A stretch of 64,000 nucleotides of DNA, taken from the NCBI GenBank assembly GCA_026129685.1, contig JAHCHO010000012.1, forward strand, positions 47,329-111,328, written 5' to 3'. This DNA is from Fimbriimonadaceae bacterium (GTDB lineage Bacteria > Armatimonadota > Fimbriimonadia > Fimbriimonadales > Fimbriimonadaceae). The position numbers and the translations under genes are program-made. The notes beneath the pieces are model-generated. The model was given only the letters and a program-made list of their open reading frames with translations. It was not told where the DNA came from and searched no databases. This document shows, piece after piece, positions 54,935-63,177 of this stretch. The first letter of the stretch is position 1; the number at the start of each line of letters is the position of its first letter.

Positions 54935-57810
54935 GACGCCAGCACCTCGTTGAGCTCTCGCACGAGCGGGTCGAGGTCGTCGCCGAACACCGCGAACGCC
55001 TTGCCGAGCCCGCCTTCCTGAACGAAGGGGCTGTACTCGAACGCCTCGCGATCCATCTGGACGCTTCCCGCAATGTGGTCCCGAATCATCTGGAGCCAAG
55101 TACGCTGCTCGGAGGTGAATCTCCTGCCCACCAACTCCTGCTGGGTCAGCCAAGCCTCGAACCGGTCGTTCACCGTCTCGGCGAAGGGGCTCAGGATCGT
55201 CTCCTGGTTGAGAGCGAAGCGCACGAGGGAGACGAGGTCGGTGACCATCCGGCCGCCGCGTCCCCTCACTCGGTCCCGCTCCAACGTCTCGTAAGCGTGC
55301 CACAGGGCTTCGGGCGTCCACGCTCGCGGCGGAAGGCTGATGGCCTCGGCCAGCTCCCGGAGCTGTCGGAACGTGGGGGCGAGTCCCCGTCGCCGACGGT
55401 ACAGCAGTTGGATCGCGGTGATCTCGTCGCGGTTCTCTTCCAGGTAGCGGGCGAACGACTCGATGGTGGTCTTGGCCTTTTCGGTCGCCTCGACGCTCGC
55501 GCCGGCGAAGATCACCTCGTCCTTCTCGGAGCGGGCGATGGTCTGCTCGGCTTCCTGCTGGGCCAGGAGCACGACGGTTCGCAGCTCGCCGTTCAGGAAC
55601 GGCGCGAGCGCCTCCTCGCGAAGGCGCCGGGCGGTGGCCGCCTCGTACGTCGGGTGGTCCTCGAAGGACGGGTACGCGGGGTCGGACAGAGCGCCTCGCT
55701 GGGCGGCCTCCTGGATCGCGTCGGGTTCCAGACTCTCGACCATGCGGGCGATGAGTTCCGGCATCGAGCGACCGGCAAGCGCCTCGATCTGGCTCCGCAC
55801 GCCCGGCGAGACCACCTTGTCAAGACGCGAAAGTCGGCTCGCGAAGGTGCCGACCACTTCGGGCTCCGTGCTACCGGCGCCGATCGCCTGTAGGACGGTC
55901 TTGAGCGGGACGCCGGGCTGGCGCTCCAACGGGATCGAGTCGTTGCGCTCTCGCTCGGTGACGCCAACGGCGTCCACGATCACGTAGCGCTCCTTGTTCA
56001 CGCCGTCGGGGGTGACGTTCTGAAACTCGGTGGGGGAGATGACGCGGCAGCCCCGCCCCTTCATCTGCTCGAAGTAGTTGGCGCTGAGCACGTCCCGCAT
56101 GAAGAACACGATTTCGAGGGGCCGCACGTCGGTGCCGGTCGCGATCATGTCCACCGTCACGGCGATTCGTGGGTTGTAGCTGTTGCGGAAGCTGTTGAGC
56201 AGCACCTCTGGCGTGAGGTTGGTTCCCTGGTACGTGACGTCGCCGGTCTCGGGGTTGACGACCCGTGCGGTCGAAGTCTTGTACGTGATCTTCTGGCAGA
56301 ACTCGTTCCCCTTGGCGAACTCTTCGCGGAAGATGCGCACGATGTCCTCGGCGTGGCTGTCGTCCTTGGCGAAGACGAGCGTCTTGGGCACCTCGGTCCG
56401 ACCGGGGAAGATCTCGGTGAACAGCCTCTCCTTGAAGGTGCGGACCACGGTTCGAATCTGGTCGGGGACGACGATGGCGCGGTCGAGTTCGTTCGGACGG
56501 TAGTTCAGGTCCTCGTCCAACTCCTCCCAGCGCACCCTGCGGCTCTTGCGGTCCCGCTTGTCCACCACGGTGCCGGCCTCGACGCTGCCTCCTTCTTCGC
56601 CGATCCGGGTCTTGATCCGGTAGACCTCGAAATCCACGTTCACTCCGTCGGCCACCGCCTGGGCGTGGCCGTACTCCATCACGAGGTTCTGATCGAAGAA
56701 GCCTAGGGTCTGCTTGCTCGGGGTGGCGGTGAGCCCGACGAGGTAGGCGTCGAAGTACTCGAGCACTTGGCGCCAGAGGTTGTAGATGCTGCGATGGCAC
56801 TCGTCGGTGAAGACGAAGTCGAAGGTCTCGATCGGAAGGGCCGGGTTGTAGACCACGGGCAAGGGCTGATGCTGGAACCGCGCGAACGCGCCGAGGGCGC
56901 TCTCTTCCTCTTTGGACTCGTCGAACTCGGCCTCGCCCTGAAGGATGCTGTAAAGACGCTGGATCGTGGTGACGACCACCTGGCAGACCGGAGCAATCAC
57001 GTTCGAACGCAGGTGCTGAACGTTGTACAACTCGGTGAACTTGCGGCCGTCGTCGGGGGTGACGTACTGCTGGAACTCCTTCATCGTTTGGCGGGCGAGG
57101 TTGCTGCGGTCCACGAGGAACAGAACCCGCTTGGCCTGCGCGTGCTTGATGAGGCGGTACGTCTGGGCGACGGCGGTATAGGTCTTGCCGCTGCCGGTCT
57201 GCATCTGGATGAGAGCCCGCCGGCGGTTGTCGGCGAGACTCGCTTCGAGGTTTTGGATCGCGCGGACCTGGCATCGCCGCATGCCTTCGACCGAAACCGG
57301 AGGCAATCGTTGGAGGCGATGAAGGAGAGTGCCGGTGTCGTACTCCGTTCGCCGTTCTGCGACCGAACGGTTCGCCGAGCCACTCGGTCGCAACGCTTCG
57401 AGGAAGGTCTCGGGGCGGTGGAACGAGAAGACGTCGCGGCTGGTCGGTTCGGGATCGAGCGCGTTGGTGAACCGGGTTTCGACCCCGGTGGACTGGTACA
57501 GAAACGGGAGCGGTCGGCGGAAACACGGCACGCCCTTGGGCAGCCCCTCGCCGTACTTCTGGGTCTGCACCTCAACGCCCGTCAGCGTGTCGCCCTCGGG
57601 CTTGGCCTCGACCACGCCGACGGCGGTTCTGGCGGCATACAAAAGGTAGTCGGCTTTGCCGAATCCCCTCTCCATCTTGAACTCGCGCACGGCGACGCCT
57701 TCGGCGGCGCTGACGTTCATCGCCGCGAAGTCCTGCACCTCCCAACCGGACGCCCTGAGTTTGTCGTCGATCCGGTCGCGTGCTCGCTGCTCCGCGTTCT
57801 GGTTTGCCAT
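54931..57810 (-). CDS. hsdR: Type I restriction endonuclease/translocase subunit
   Basis: A 959-residue motor and nuclease subunit. The N-terminal nuclease core shows D54 and E68-x-K70 (GKADYLLY, then VGVVEAK). The helicase domain has TGSGKT near residue 204, DECHRS near 336 followed by LTATP, and later helicase motifs ending with EQMKGRGCRV. Size and motifs resemble the EcoEI-type HsdR. ATG 57810 is chosen over an upstream ATG that adds 34 non-conserved residues. It is the first gene of the leftward defence operon. Confidence 0.95.
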   Translation of the reverse strand: MANQNAEQRARDRIDDKLRASGWEVQDFAAMNVSAAEGVAVREFKMERGFGKADYLLYAARTAVGVVEAKPEGDTLTGVEVQTQKYGEGLPKGVPCFRRPLPFLYQSTGVETRFTNALDPEPTSRDVFSFHRPETFLEALRPSGSANRSVAERRTEYDTGTLLHRLQRLPPVSVEGMRRCQVRAIQNLEASLADNRRRALIQMQTGSGKTYTAVAQTYRLIKHAQAKRVLFLVDRSNLARQTMKEFQQYVTPDDGRKFTELYNVQHLRSNVIAPVCQVVVTTIQRLYSILQGEAEFDESKEEESALGAFARFQHQPLPVVYNPALPIETFDFVFTDECHRSIYNLWRQVLEYFDAYLVGLTATPSKQTLGFFDQNLVMEYGHAQAVADGVNVDFEVYRIKTRIGEEGGSVEAGTVVDKRDRKSRRVRWEELDEDLNYRPNELDRAIVVPDQIRTVVRTFKERLFTEIFPGRTEVPKTLVFAKDDSHAEDIVRIFREEFAKGNEFCQKITYKTSTARVVNPETGDVTYQGTNLTPEVLLNSFRNSYNPRIAVTVDMIATGTDVRPLEIVFFMRDVLSANYFEQMKGRGCRVISPTEFQNVTPDGVNKERYVIVDAVGVTERERNDSIPLERQPGVPLKTVLQAIGAGSTEPEVVGTFASRLSRLDKVVSPGVRSQIEALAGRSMPELIARMVESLEPDAIQEAAQRGALSDPAYPSFEDHPTYEAATARRLREEALAPFLNGELRTVVLLAQQEAEQTIARSEKDEVIFAGASVEATEKAKTTIESFARYLEENRDEITAIQLLYRRRRGLAPTFRQLRELAEAISLPPRAWTPEALWHAYETLERDRVRGRGGRMVTDLVSLVRFALNQETILSPFAETVNDRFEAWLTQQELVGRRFTSEQRTWLQMIRDHIAGSVQMDREAFEYSPFVQEGGLGKAFAVFGDDLDPLVRELNEVLAS

Positions 57811-57824
57811 CTCTGGACAGCGCC

Positions 57825-57830
57825 ATTCTA
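57825..57830 (-). promoter_or_regulatory. -10-like element for the hsd operon
   Basis: TAGAAT on the minus strand lies 14 bases before the hsdR ATG, in a 156-base spacer. It predicts a very short leader; no convincing -35 is present. Confidence 0.35.
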
Positions 57831-57966
57831 GCCGATTGAGGCGGGCAGCGGGGCCGGCAGGTGCCAAGCGCACCGGCGGCGAGAGAAAACGGCGTCTCGA
57901 CCAACGGGCCACGTCGCACGCCTCGACGATCCGGTGGGCTCACACTTCTTTGCCGGCGGATCGATG

Positions 57967-58869
57967 CTATGGAGGCGTTCCTGCACCCCGCATCGAAAAG
58001 TCCACGGATCTGACGTCGTAACTCAGGCCCAGCTCCTCGCGATGACCACGCCACCGTTCGATGTTCGCGGCCTTGTCTCCGCAAGGACCGATAACGACCT
58101 CACGAATCGCTTTGGAGGCATCGAAACTGAGGACAAACACGCACTTTGACCCCCTTTGCTGGCACTGTGAGTCATCTCTGTCAAGGACGAGACGCCATTC
58201 CCGTTCACTCTCATAGGCGAAGTGCTTGATCCTCGATAGAACGTCGAGGGAAAGGTTGCTCAGAGCCCTGCCGGACCAGTCGGTATCTACGCTGCATTTG
58301 GGAAGACGCAACATCAGTGCGCAGTATATACCTTTGAACCTATCGAGCAAGTCGTCCTGATCCTGGACCGAGTAACGAGCTCTGCTTATTGTTCCGCCGA
58401 GGTCCTCAAAGTACTTGCGATCGATGCCGAGCGCACAGCCGCGACCGCGAGCTCCATACGTCGCCCACAGCAGAGCGTTTTCCAGTCGCGCCGTCATGGA
58501 GAGGCACTTTAGGCCTCTTAGTCCCACGATCGCTCTATGCAATACTGTATCAAGGGTCTCAAAGACCACAGTTGCGTGATCTCCTGCTCTTTCGGGTCGG
58601 GGCCATTTGTCACGCAGGAGCTTGGCCCCCAGAGCTATCTCCTCGGGATCGTCCATCGAGGTAAGGTCAGACATCCAGATTTCCCCTGACTCAAGGATGT
58701 CTCTCGCGGCTTTCGCATCGGTAACATGCCACAGAACATCTGGGGCATCCTGGTGACCCCTCAGGCCCTGATCAGAGAGTAGTTGCGTGGCATGCTGAAT
58801 CAGATCCACCGGTCGTTCTCCGCCTCCGTCCCCAGGTCGACCCTTAGCCTCGAACGGCTGCTCAATCAT
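57967..58869 (-). CDS. DUF2971 family protein, copy A
   Basis: A 300-residue protein of DUF2971, function unknown. The family signature LWHVTDAKAARDILESGEI, then MSDLTSMDDPEEIALGAK, lies at about 46-82. LLWATYGARGRGCALGI and SEREWRLVLD follow. ATG 58869 has a GGGAG site inside the upstream gene and overlaps its stop by eight bases. G+C is visibly lower than in the host genes. A second, related gene starts at 63178. Confidence 0.8.
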   Translation of the reverse strand: MIEQPFEAKGRPGDGGGERPVDLIQHATQLLSDQGLRGHQDAPDVLWHVTDAKAARDILESGEIWMSDLTSMDDPEEIALGAKLLRDKWPRPERAGDHATVVFETLDTVLHRAIVGLRGLKCLSMTARLENALLWATYGARGRGCALGIDRKYFEDLGGTISRARYSVQDQDDLLDRFKGIYCALMLRLPKCSVDTDWSGRALSNLSLDVLSRIKHFAYESEREWRLVLDRDDSQCQQRGSKCVFVLSFDASKAIREVVIGPCGDKAANIERWRGHREELGLSYDVRSVDFSMRGAGTPP

Positions 58870-61675
58870 CTCCCGTCCTCCCGAAGTTCCGGCGTAGTGC
58901 AAGAAAATCGGCCACGTTGACGGAGCCGTCGCGCGTCAGGTCGGTGGTCGAGCGGTACTCACTCTGCCCCACACTGGAACCAAATGCCCGCCGCAGCAGA
59001 AGAAAGTCCGCAACGTTGACGGAGTTGTCGCCATTGCAGTCTCCGTTCAGGAGGGCCAAACTCGCGTTCGTGATGGGGCCGTTGCGCGTGTCGAAGGTCG
59101 TCGTGCGGCGCAACCAGTTCTCGATCTTGACCGACACGTCGAACGCGCGGTTGCTGGGAGCGTCGGTCTGGAACCTGCCCTGGGCGTCAATCGTCACTCG
59201 CTTCGTAACCAAGTTGTTCGGGAGACCCACTTCCCGAAACTCCAGGTCCGCCAGGGTCGGCCGATAGTTGCCGCTTGCCCCATCGAGATCGAGGACGCCG
59301 CCGAAACCGGGCGCGGCGATCGGCACCGACACTGTCCTCAATAGCCCGTCCCAAAACGCGCTGAGGGTCACCGTCTCCGAGGAAAGGACATCGCGGCTGG
59401 CCACGAGGAAGGGCGCCTGGGTCCTTCCCGCCGGAATGGTCACCGTCGGAGGCACCGTCAGCCGACTCGACCCGCTCGCGAGTTGCACGACCACGTCGTA
59501 GGGTAAGGGGCCGGATATCCCCGCGTGACCGACCGCGCTCTCCCCGGCGTCCAACGTGGCCGGGACCGTCACCGGATCGTCGAGAACGACGGGCCGAAGC
59601 GCCACGAACAGGCCGTCCACGGCACCCGCGTTGGTGCGGTTGTCGGCATCGGAAGTCACCGGAACCCTCCCGTTCGTGTCGCCAATCGCGTAGACGAGCC
59701 CATTGGTGACCGGGAGCACGTCCGTGAAGCGGTCGTCGGCGGTCCCGCCGAAATAGGTGCTGTAGGCGAATCGCGGCGCGAGGGCCGGAGAGCCGACGGC
59801 GGCCTGGAATCCGAATCGGAGGTAAAACCCATCGGTAGCGCCCCCGAAGGTCGGTTGCGCGGCATCGCGCGACGTGGTGAGGCCCGAATTGGCGCGCCCC
59901 ACGATGTGCACCTGATCGTATGAGTCGAAGGCGCACCGAGGCTCCGCGATGGTCGCGCCGCCGCCGAACAGCGTGACGTTCGCAGGAACGTTGGCCCGCA
60001 ACACCGCGAGGAAACCGCTGGTGACGCCCGTGGGAACCTGGTTTTGGATCGGCTGGAAGAGCGGGAAGCCGGACGCGCTCGTCGTCGTGCCGACGACCGC
60101 GATCTCGCCGTTCGAGCGTACCGCCACATCAGTCGCCCGGTCTGCGCCGTTGCCTCCTAGGAAGCCTACGGTAAGCATGCCATCGGGGGCTGTCGCATTC
60201 CCAGCGACGATCAGGGCTTCCTCGCCATTCACGGTCGCGTCGTAGACACTCCCCGCAGAGGATAGGTTTGCTGATGCCGTCCAGCCCACCGCGACTTTTC
60301 CAGTTGTCCAGGTGCCGGCACAACTGACGAGACCGTCGTTTCCGCTTCCACCCACAAACGAAAGCAATAAGAGTGTTTCCAGACCGCCGTAACAGCTCGC
60401 GGCGAATCCGTCCTGTGCGCCCAAGGGACCGACCGTTTGCCTTGTACCACCGCTCGCGAGCGCGGGCCAACCACTAACAGAGTCGGTCGTTCCGACGGCC
60501 AGCAAATCGGATCCAAGCAGAGCGATACTCGAGACAGCTTCGTTTCCATTACCACCCAGATACGTACCCGAAGCAAGACCAACGGTTGTCCCGCCCGCTG
60601 CTGAAGAGAATGGAAGGATGAACCCCTCGTTCCCGGATTGGGTTCGGTCAAATGCGTTGGCGTTTATCCTAGTGATGGCAAGGGGCCCACTCGTTCCCCC
60701 GGCCACCGCGCCCGATCCGTTGTCACGAAGAACGAGAGACGTAGCCGTCACGTCGGCACTAGAATCAGTGCTCTCCAAAAAGCTTGCGCCTGTGAGTTGC
60801 CGTTGGTCATCGAATCGCGCCGCGAATCCTGCTCGACGCACTCGGACGCTCGAGAACGGGCCGAAATCGAGGCTGAACGAGGACCCAACGATGATGCTGC
60901 CAGCTATCTGGGTATTGCCCGCGATCTGATTCGGCGAGTCGCTGCCCGCGCCACCAAAGAAGCTGGCGTAGACGAGCGGATCCACTACGGTCGGCTGGAA
61001 CATATTCCGGTCCCTCACCCGAAAGGACACCGTACCGTCCGGCCCCCGGGCGAACGCCGCCGCCCGCGCCTCGGTACCCCTTGGCCCCTCCTGATGCGCT
61101 ACCAGTCCGCCGTGGTAGACCTCACCGAGACTCGTTCGAAACGTGAGGCGTTCTGGCCTCACCTCGGGAACGGTCGCGCCATCGAATCGTAGTCTGACAA
61201 GGCTCGGATCGAGTCCGGCGGCAAGATGAAAGTCATAGCGCACCAAGTCGCCCTCGGCCCTCAGCACCATGTCCACCCCCTCGATCGCGGTGCCGATCCT
61301 CACTGCGCCAAAACGCCGGGCGGGACGAAGGCTCTGGTCGTAAGTCGCCTTCGCTAGCGCCTCAGTTTCACCGCGGGCGGTTCTGAAGGGATCATTCCCC
61401 ACCTGCATCCCGATAGTGGCGACACGCACGTCCGGGCTCGCAAGGGGTTCTTGGCGAGTCGTTCGATCCGTGATGATCGTATGGTGGAAGAGGATTTTCG
61501 ACTCGGTGACCCAAACCTCACAATTGCGGAAGTGGGCCTTGTACCACACCTCTTCGGGCCACTGGCCCACGTTCTCGGTGAACGTGCCCTTGGACCAACC
61601 AGCGTACGCCTCTGGCGAATCCAATGCGGTTGGGGCCGCCAGCATCGCACCCACTGCAACAAGCGATAGAAGCAT
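58862..61675 (-). CDS. Large secreted repeat protein with dockerin-like C-terminus
   Basis: A 937-residue exported protein with a short hydrophobic N-terminus (MLLSLVAVGAMLAAPTAL). An N-terminal domain (about 28-235, with FTENVGQWP and VDMVLRAEGDLVRYDFHLAAG) is typical of proteins carrying SBBP beta-propeller repeats. Repeats such as YLGGNGNEAVSSIAL, FVGGSGNDGLVS and YFGGTADDRFTDVLP follow. The shared C-terminal module is present: a sandwich with WLRR, then two calcium loops ending VNVADFLLLR and VNVADFLALR. The tail ties it to the secreted cluster at 11-17.6 kb. Confidence 0.85.
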   Translation of the reverse strand: MLLSLVAVGAMLAAPTALDSPEAYAGWSKGTFTENVGQWPEEVWYKAHFRNCEVWVTESKILFHHTIITDRTTRQEPLASPDVRVATIGMQVGNDPFRTARGETEALAKATYDQSLRPARRFGAVRIGTAIEGVDMVLRAEGDLVRYDFHLAAGLDPSLVRLRFDGATVPEVRPERLTFRTSLGEVYHGGLVAHQEGPRGTEARAAAFARGPDGTVSFRVRDRNMFQPTVVDPLVYASFFGGAGSDSPNQIAGNTQIAGSIIVGSSFSLDFGPFSSVRVRRAGFAARFDDQRQLTGASFLESTDSSADVTATSLVLRDNGSGAVAGGTSGPLAITRINANAFDRTQSGNEGFILPFSSAAGGTTVGLASGTYLGGNGNEAVSSIALLGSDLLAVGTTDSVSGWPALASGGTRQTVGPLGAQDGFAASCYGGLETLLLLSFVGGSGNDGLVSCAGTWTTGKVAVGWTASANLSSAGSVYDATVNGEEALIVAGNATAPDGMLTVGFLGGNGADRATDVAVRSNGEIAVVGTTTSASGFPLFQPIQNQVPTGVTSGFLAVLRANVPANVTLFGGGATIAEPRCAFDSYDQVHIVGRANSGLTTSRDAAQPTFGGATDGFYLRFGFQAAVGSPALAPRFAYSTYFGGTADDRFTDVLPVTNGLVYAIGDTNGRVPVTSDADNRTNAGAVDGLFVALRPVVLDDPVTVPATLDAGESAVGHAGISGPLPYDVVVQLASGSSRLTVPPTVTIPAGRTQAPFLVASRDVLSSETVTLSAFWDGLLRTVSVPIAAPGFGGVLDLDGASGNYRPTLADLEFREVGLPNNLVTKRVTIDAQGRFQTDAPSNRAFDVSVKIENWLRRTTTFDTRNGPITNASLALLNGDCNGDNSVNVADFLLLRRAFGSSVGQSEYRSTTDLTRDGSVNVADFLALRRNFGRTGDD

Positions 61676-61732
61676 GGCTTCATGTTCCGCGAGGAAGCGC
61701 CGAGTCCTCTTCGAGAATTAGGGGCGGCAGTG

Positions 61733-63060
61733 GCGCGGACGGCCAGGGGAGCTGTCTTGGAGCGAGTGTGGGGACAGATTTGCGGCCTCCGGCGGTCTTC
61801 CCCGGCGCTCGCCCGGCTCCGACCGTCCCTCGATGCGCGGAATCACTGAGCACCTTCGTAGCCGTTCTGTCGGTTCGGCCAGGCGCAGTGCTCTCCAGAA
61901 GGGCACGGCGGCCCGAATGGTCTCGTAGCTGGGATGAAGGTCTGGAAGCCGGTCCGAGAGGAACCGACGAACGAGAGGAAGCGAAGGGTGGGATTGGGAG
62001 CAGGATCGGGTCTTCGCTCCGGTCCGAGCCGAGGCCATCGCCGTCCGATATGTCGGTCTCGTCGGCGCGGTGTCGGCAACCTTCATGACCGGAAAGAAGT
62101 CGTTCGGTCTTGGTGGCCGAACCAAGCGACTTGGCAAGACCGATCGAAACGGAAAGCCGGATCGGACCCGATTCGTTTCGAATCGGCCCTTTGGCGCTGA
62201 AGATTGGGCCAATTCGGAGGGCGAAAGAGGAATCCTGAACTACCCGTTCCGAGGTGAACCGGCCATGGAAGGCTTTTGGTGCCGGACCATAAAGGCGGTT
62301 TCGAGACCCGGGCCCGACGGATCGGGTTCCGCACCTAAAGCCGCTCTAAGTGCGGGCCGTAGAACCGTATGAACGGAACAGATCCGGAGAGCGATCGGTC
62401 GGCCTCGGCACCTTTGAGTCTGAGCGTCCAACTCGTTTCCCGTTCACGAAGCTCGGCTCAGTGCCGGACTCTTTGAGCTCGTCCCCCTTTCGCCTCTCTC
62501 GGTTCGATCTCTACGACCGTGAAGCTCGGTTCGGGGTTCGACGAGACGCAGTGCTCCCCCGGCCACAGGGGAAGCGCTTTGCGAGGGGTCGAGTCGACAA
62601 GATCGGAACGATAGCCTCTTCCGGAGTCCGCGAATACGTTCGTTCCGATTCGACCCCCCGGTGCTCCGGCGAATGCCGACTCGGGTGTCTTAACGGTGTT
62701 TGAGGGTGTGGCGGACTGGTTACCGCCCGCCGATGATTCTGGCGTACCGCTTCGCTCGCTCCCCCATGAGAGTTCGCTAGGATGGGAAGTTACTCCTGGA
62801 CCTTTCGAGGGGTCTTCCGTATGCTGAGGCGGCGAATCATCGTTAGCCGCTCTCTTTCTTTCATCCGCTTTCGACGACGGATGGGATTCCGTCTCGGGAA
62901 TCCGGTGGGCCGTGCTGGACGTGGCTCTGTTCGGAAGGAGCTGGGAGAGGTTGCGAGCGAACGTTGGCGGCGCGAAGCGGCTGGGGCGAGCGGCTGTAGG
63001 GAGGTCTGCGTTTCGAGCGAAGCGTCGGTTTTGTGCGCTTCGACCGTATAGAGGAAGCCC
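61733..63060. other. Non-coding stretch with many nested inverted repeats
   Basis: No open frame here has protein-like composition or a usable start. Several stems stand out. GGGGTCGA/TCGACCCC plus ATCGGAACGA/TCGTTCCGAT form 18 pairs with a nine-base bulge (62585-62657). AGTCG and CTTGGT pair with ACCAAG-CGACT (62098-62131). CCGATTCG pairs with CGAATCGG (62168-62186). GAGTCTGAGC pairs with GCTCA and GACTC (62416-62471). CGATGATTC pairs with GAATCATCG (62731-62842). CGAAGCG pairs with CGCTTCG (63018-63042). Some stems extend by G-U pairs only on the plus strand. A large structured RNA is the leading interpretation, not proven. Confidence 0.45.
62585..62657. repeat. 18-bp bulged inverted repeat
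   Basis: Arms 62585-62592 with 62650-62657 and 62602-62611 with 62640-62649 are perfectly complementary. They are interrupted only by nine unpaired bases on the left side. The enclosed loop is 28 bases. This is the strongest helix in the non-coding stretch and is unlikely to be chance. Confidence 0.8.
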
Positions 63061-63069
63061 GACACTTCT

Positions 63070-63075
63070 ATTATA
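63070..63075 (-). promoter_or_regulatory. Isolated perfect -10 hexamer facing left
   Basis: TATAAT on the minus strand with no recognisable -35 at normal spacing. If used, it would transcribe the structured stretch and then the large secreted repeat protein gene as a 1.4 kb leader. Confidence 0.3.
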
Positions 63076-63101
63076 GCGGTTTGGGTCGGCGGGGGGTGCG
63101 G

Positions 63102-63130
63102 TTGACGCCTCACGAGGTGTCCGATGAATA
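63102..63130 (+). promoter_or_regulatory. Putative promoter with dyad operator before DUF2971 copy B
   Basis: TTGACG (63102-63107) and TGAATA (63125-63130) are 17 bases apart. The spacer holds the near-perfect dyad GACGCCTC-AC-GAGGTGTC (63104-63121, one G-T pair), a possible repressor site. Confidence 0.4.
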
Positions 63131-63177
63131 GGACCTTCTACCCCTTGCGAACCGAGCGGAAGGTGGAGCCCGTTTGA

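Larger units (their letters stand above)
41813..57966. mobile_element. Integrated defence island at tRNA-Thr, minimal extent
   Basis: The left border is tRNA-Thr with an adjacent integrase. The cargo is a continuous opposing operon of restriction, toxin-antitoxin and unknown genes to hsdR. I looked for a repeated copy of the tRNA 3' end that would mark the right border and found none in the window. The right limit given is simply the end of the operon's upstream spacer. The two DUF2971 genes may or may not belong. Confidence 0.55.

Noticed and set aside
43240..57810. Complete Dnd phosphorothioation, Dpd deazaguanine, BREX or DISARM system
   Set aside because: Only a DGQHR protein is present; no sulfur-transfer, transglycosylase-like, PglZ, or DrmA/B-like genes are seen.
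62782..63113. Small ORFs on both strands in the non-coding stretch
   Set aside because: Arginine/serine-rich, no ribosome site, mutually overlapping, and no protein-like pattern.
61676..63177. Retron or CRISPR locus
   Set aside because: No reverse transcriptase or cas gene and no regularly spaced repeats anywhere in the window.
57811..63177. A right attachment site copying the tRNA-Thr 3' end
   Set aside because: I compared the T-arm and acceptor sequence with the intergenic stretches and saw no match.
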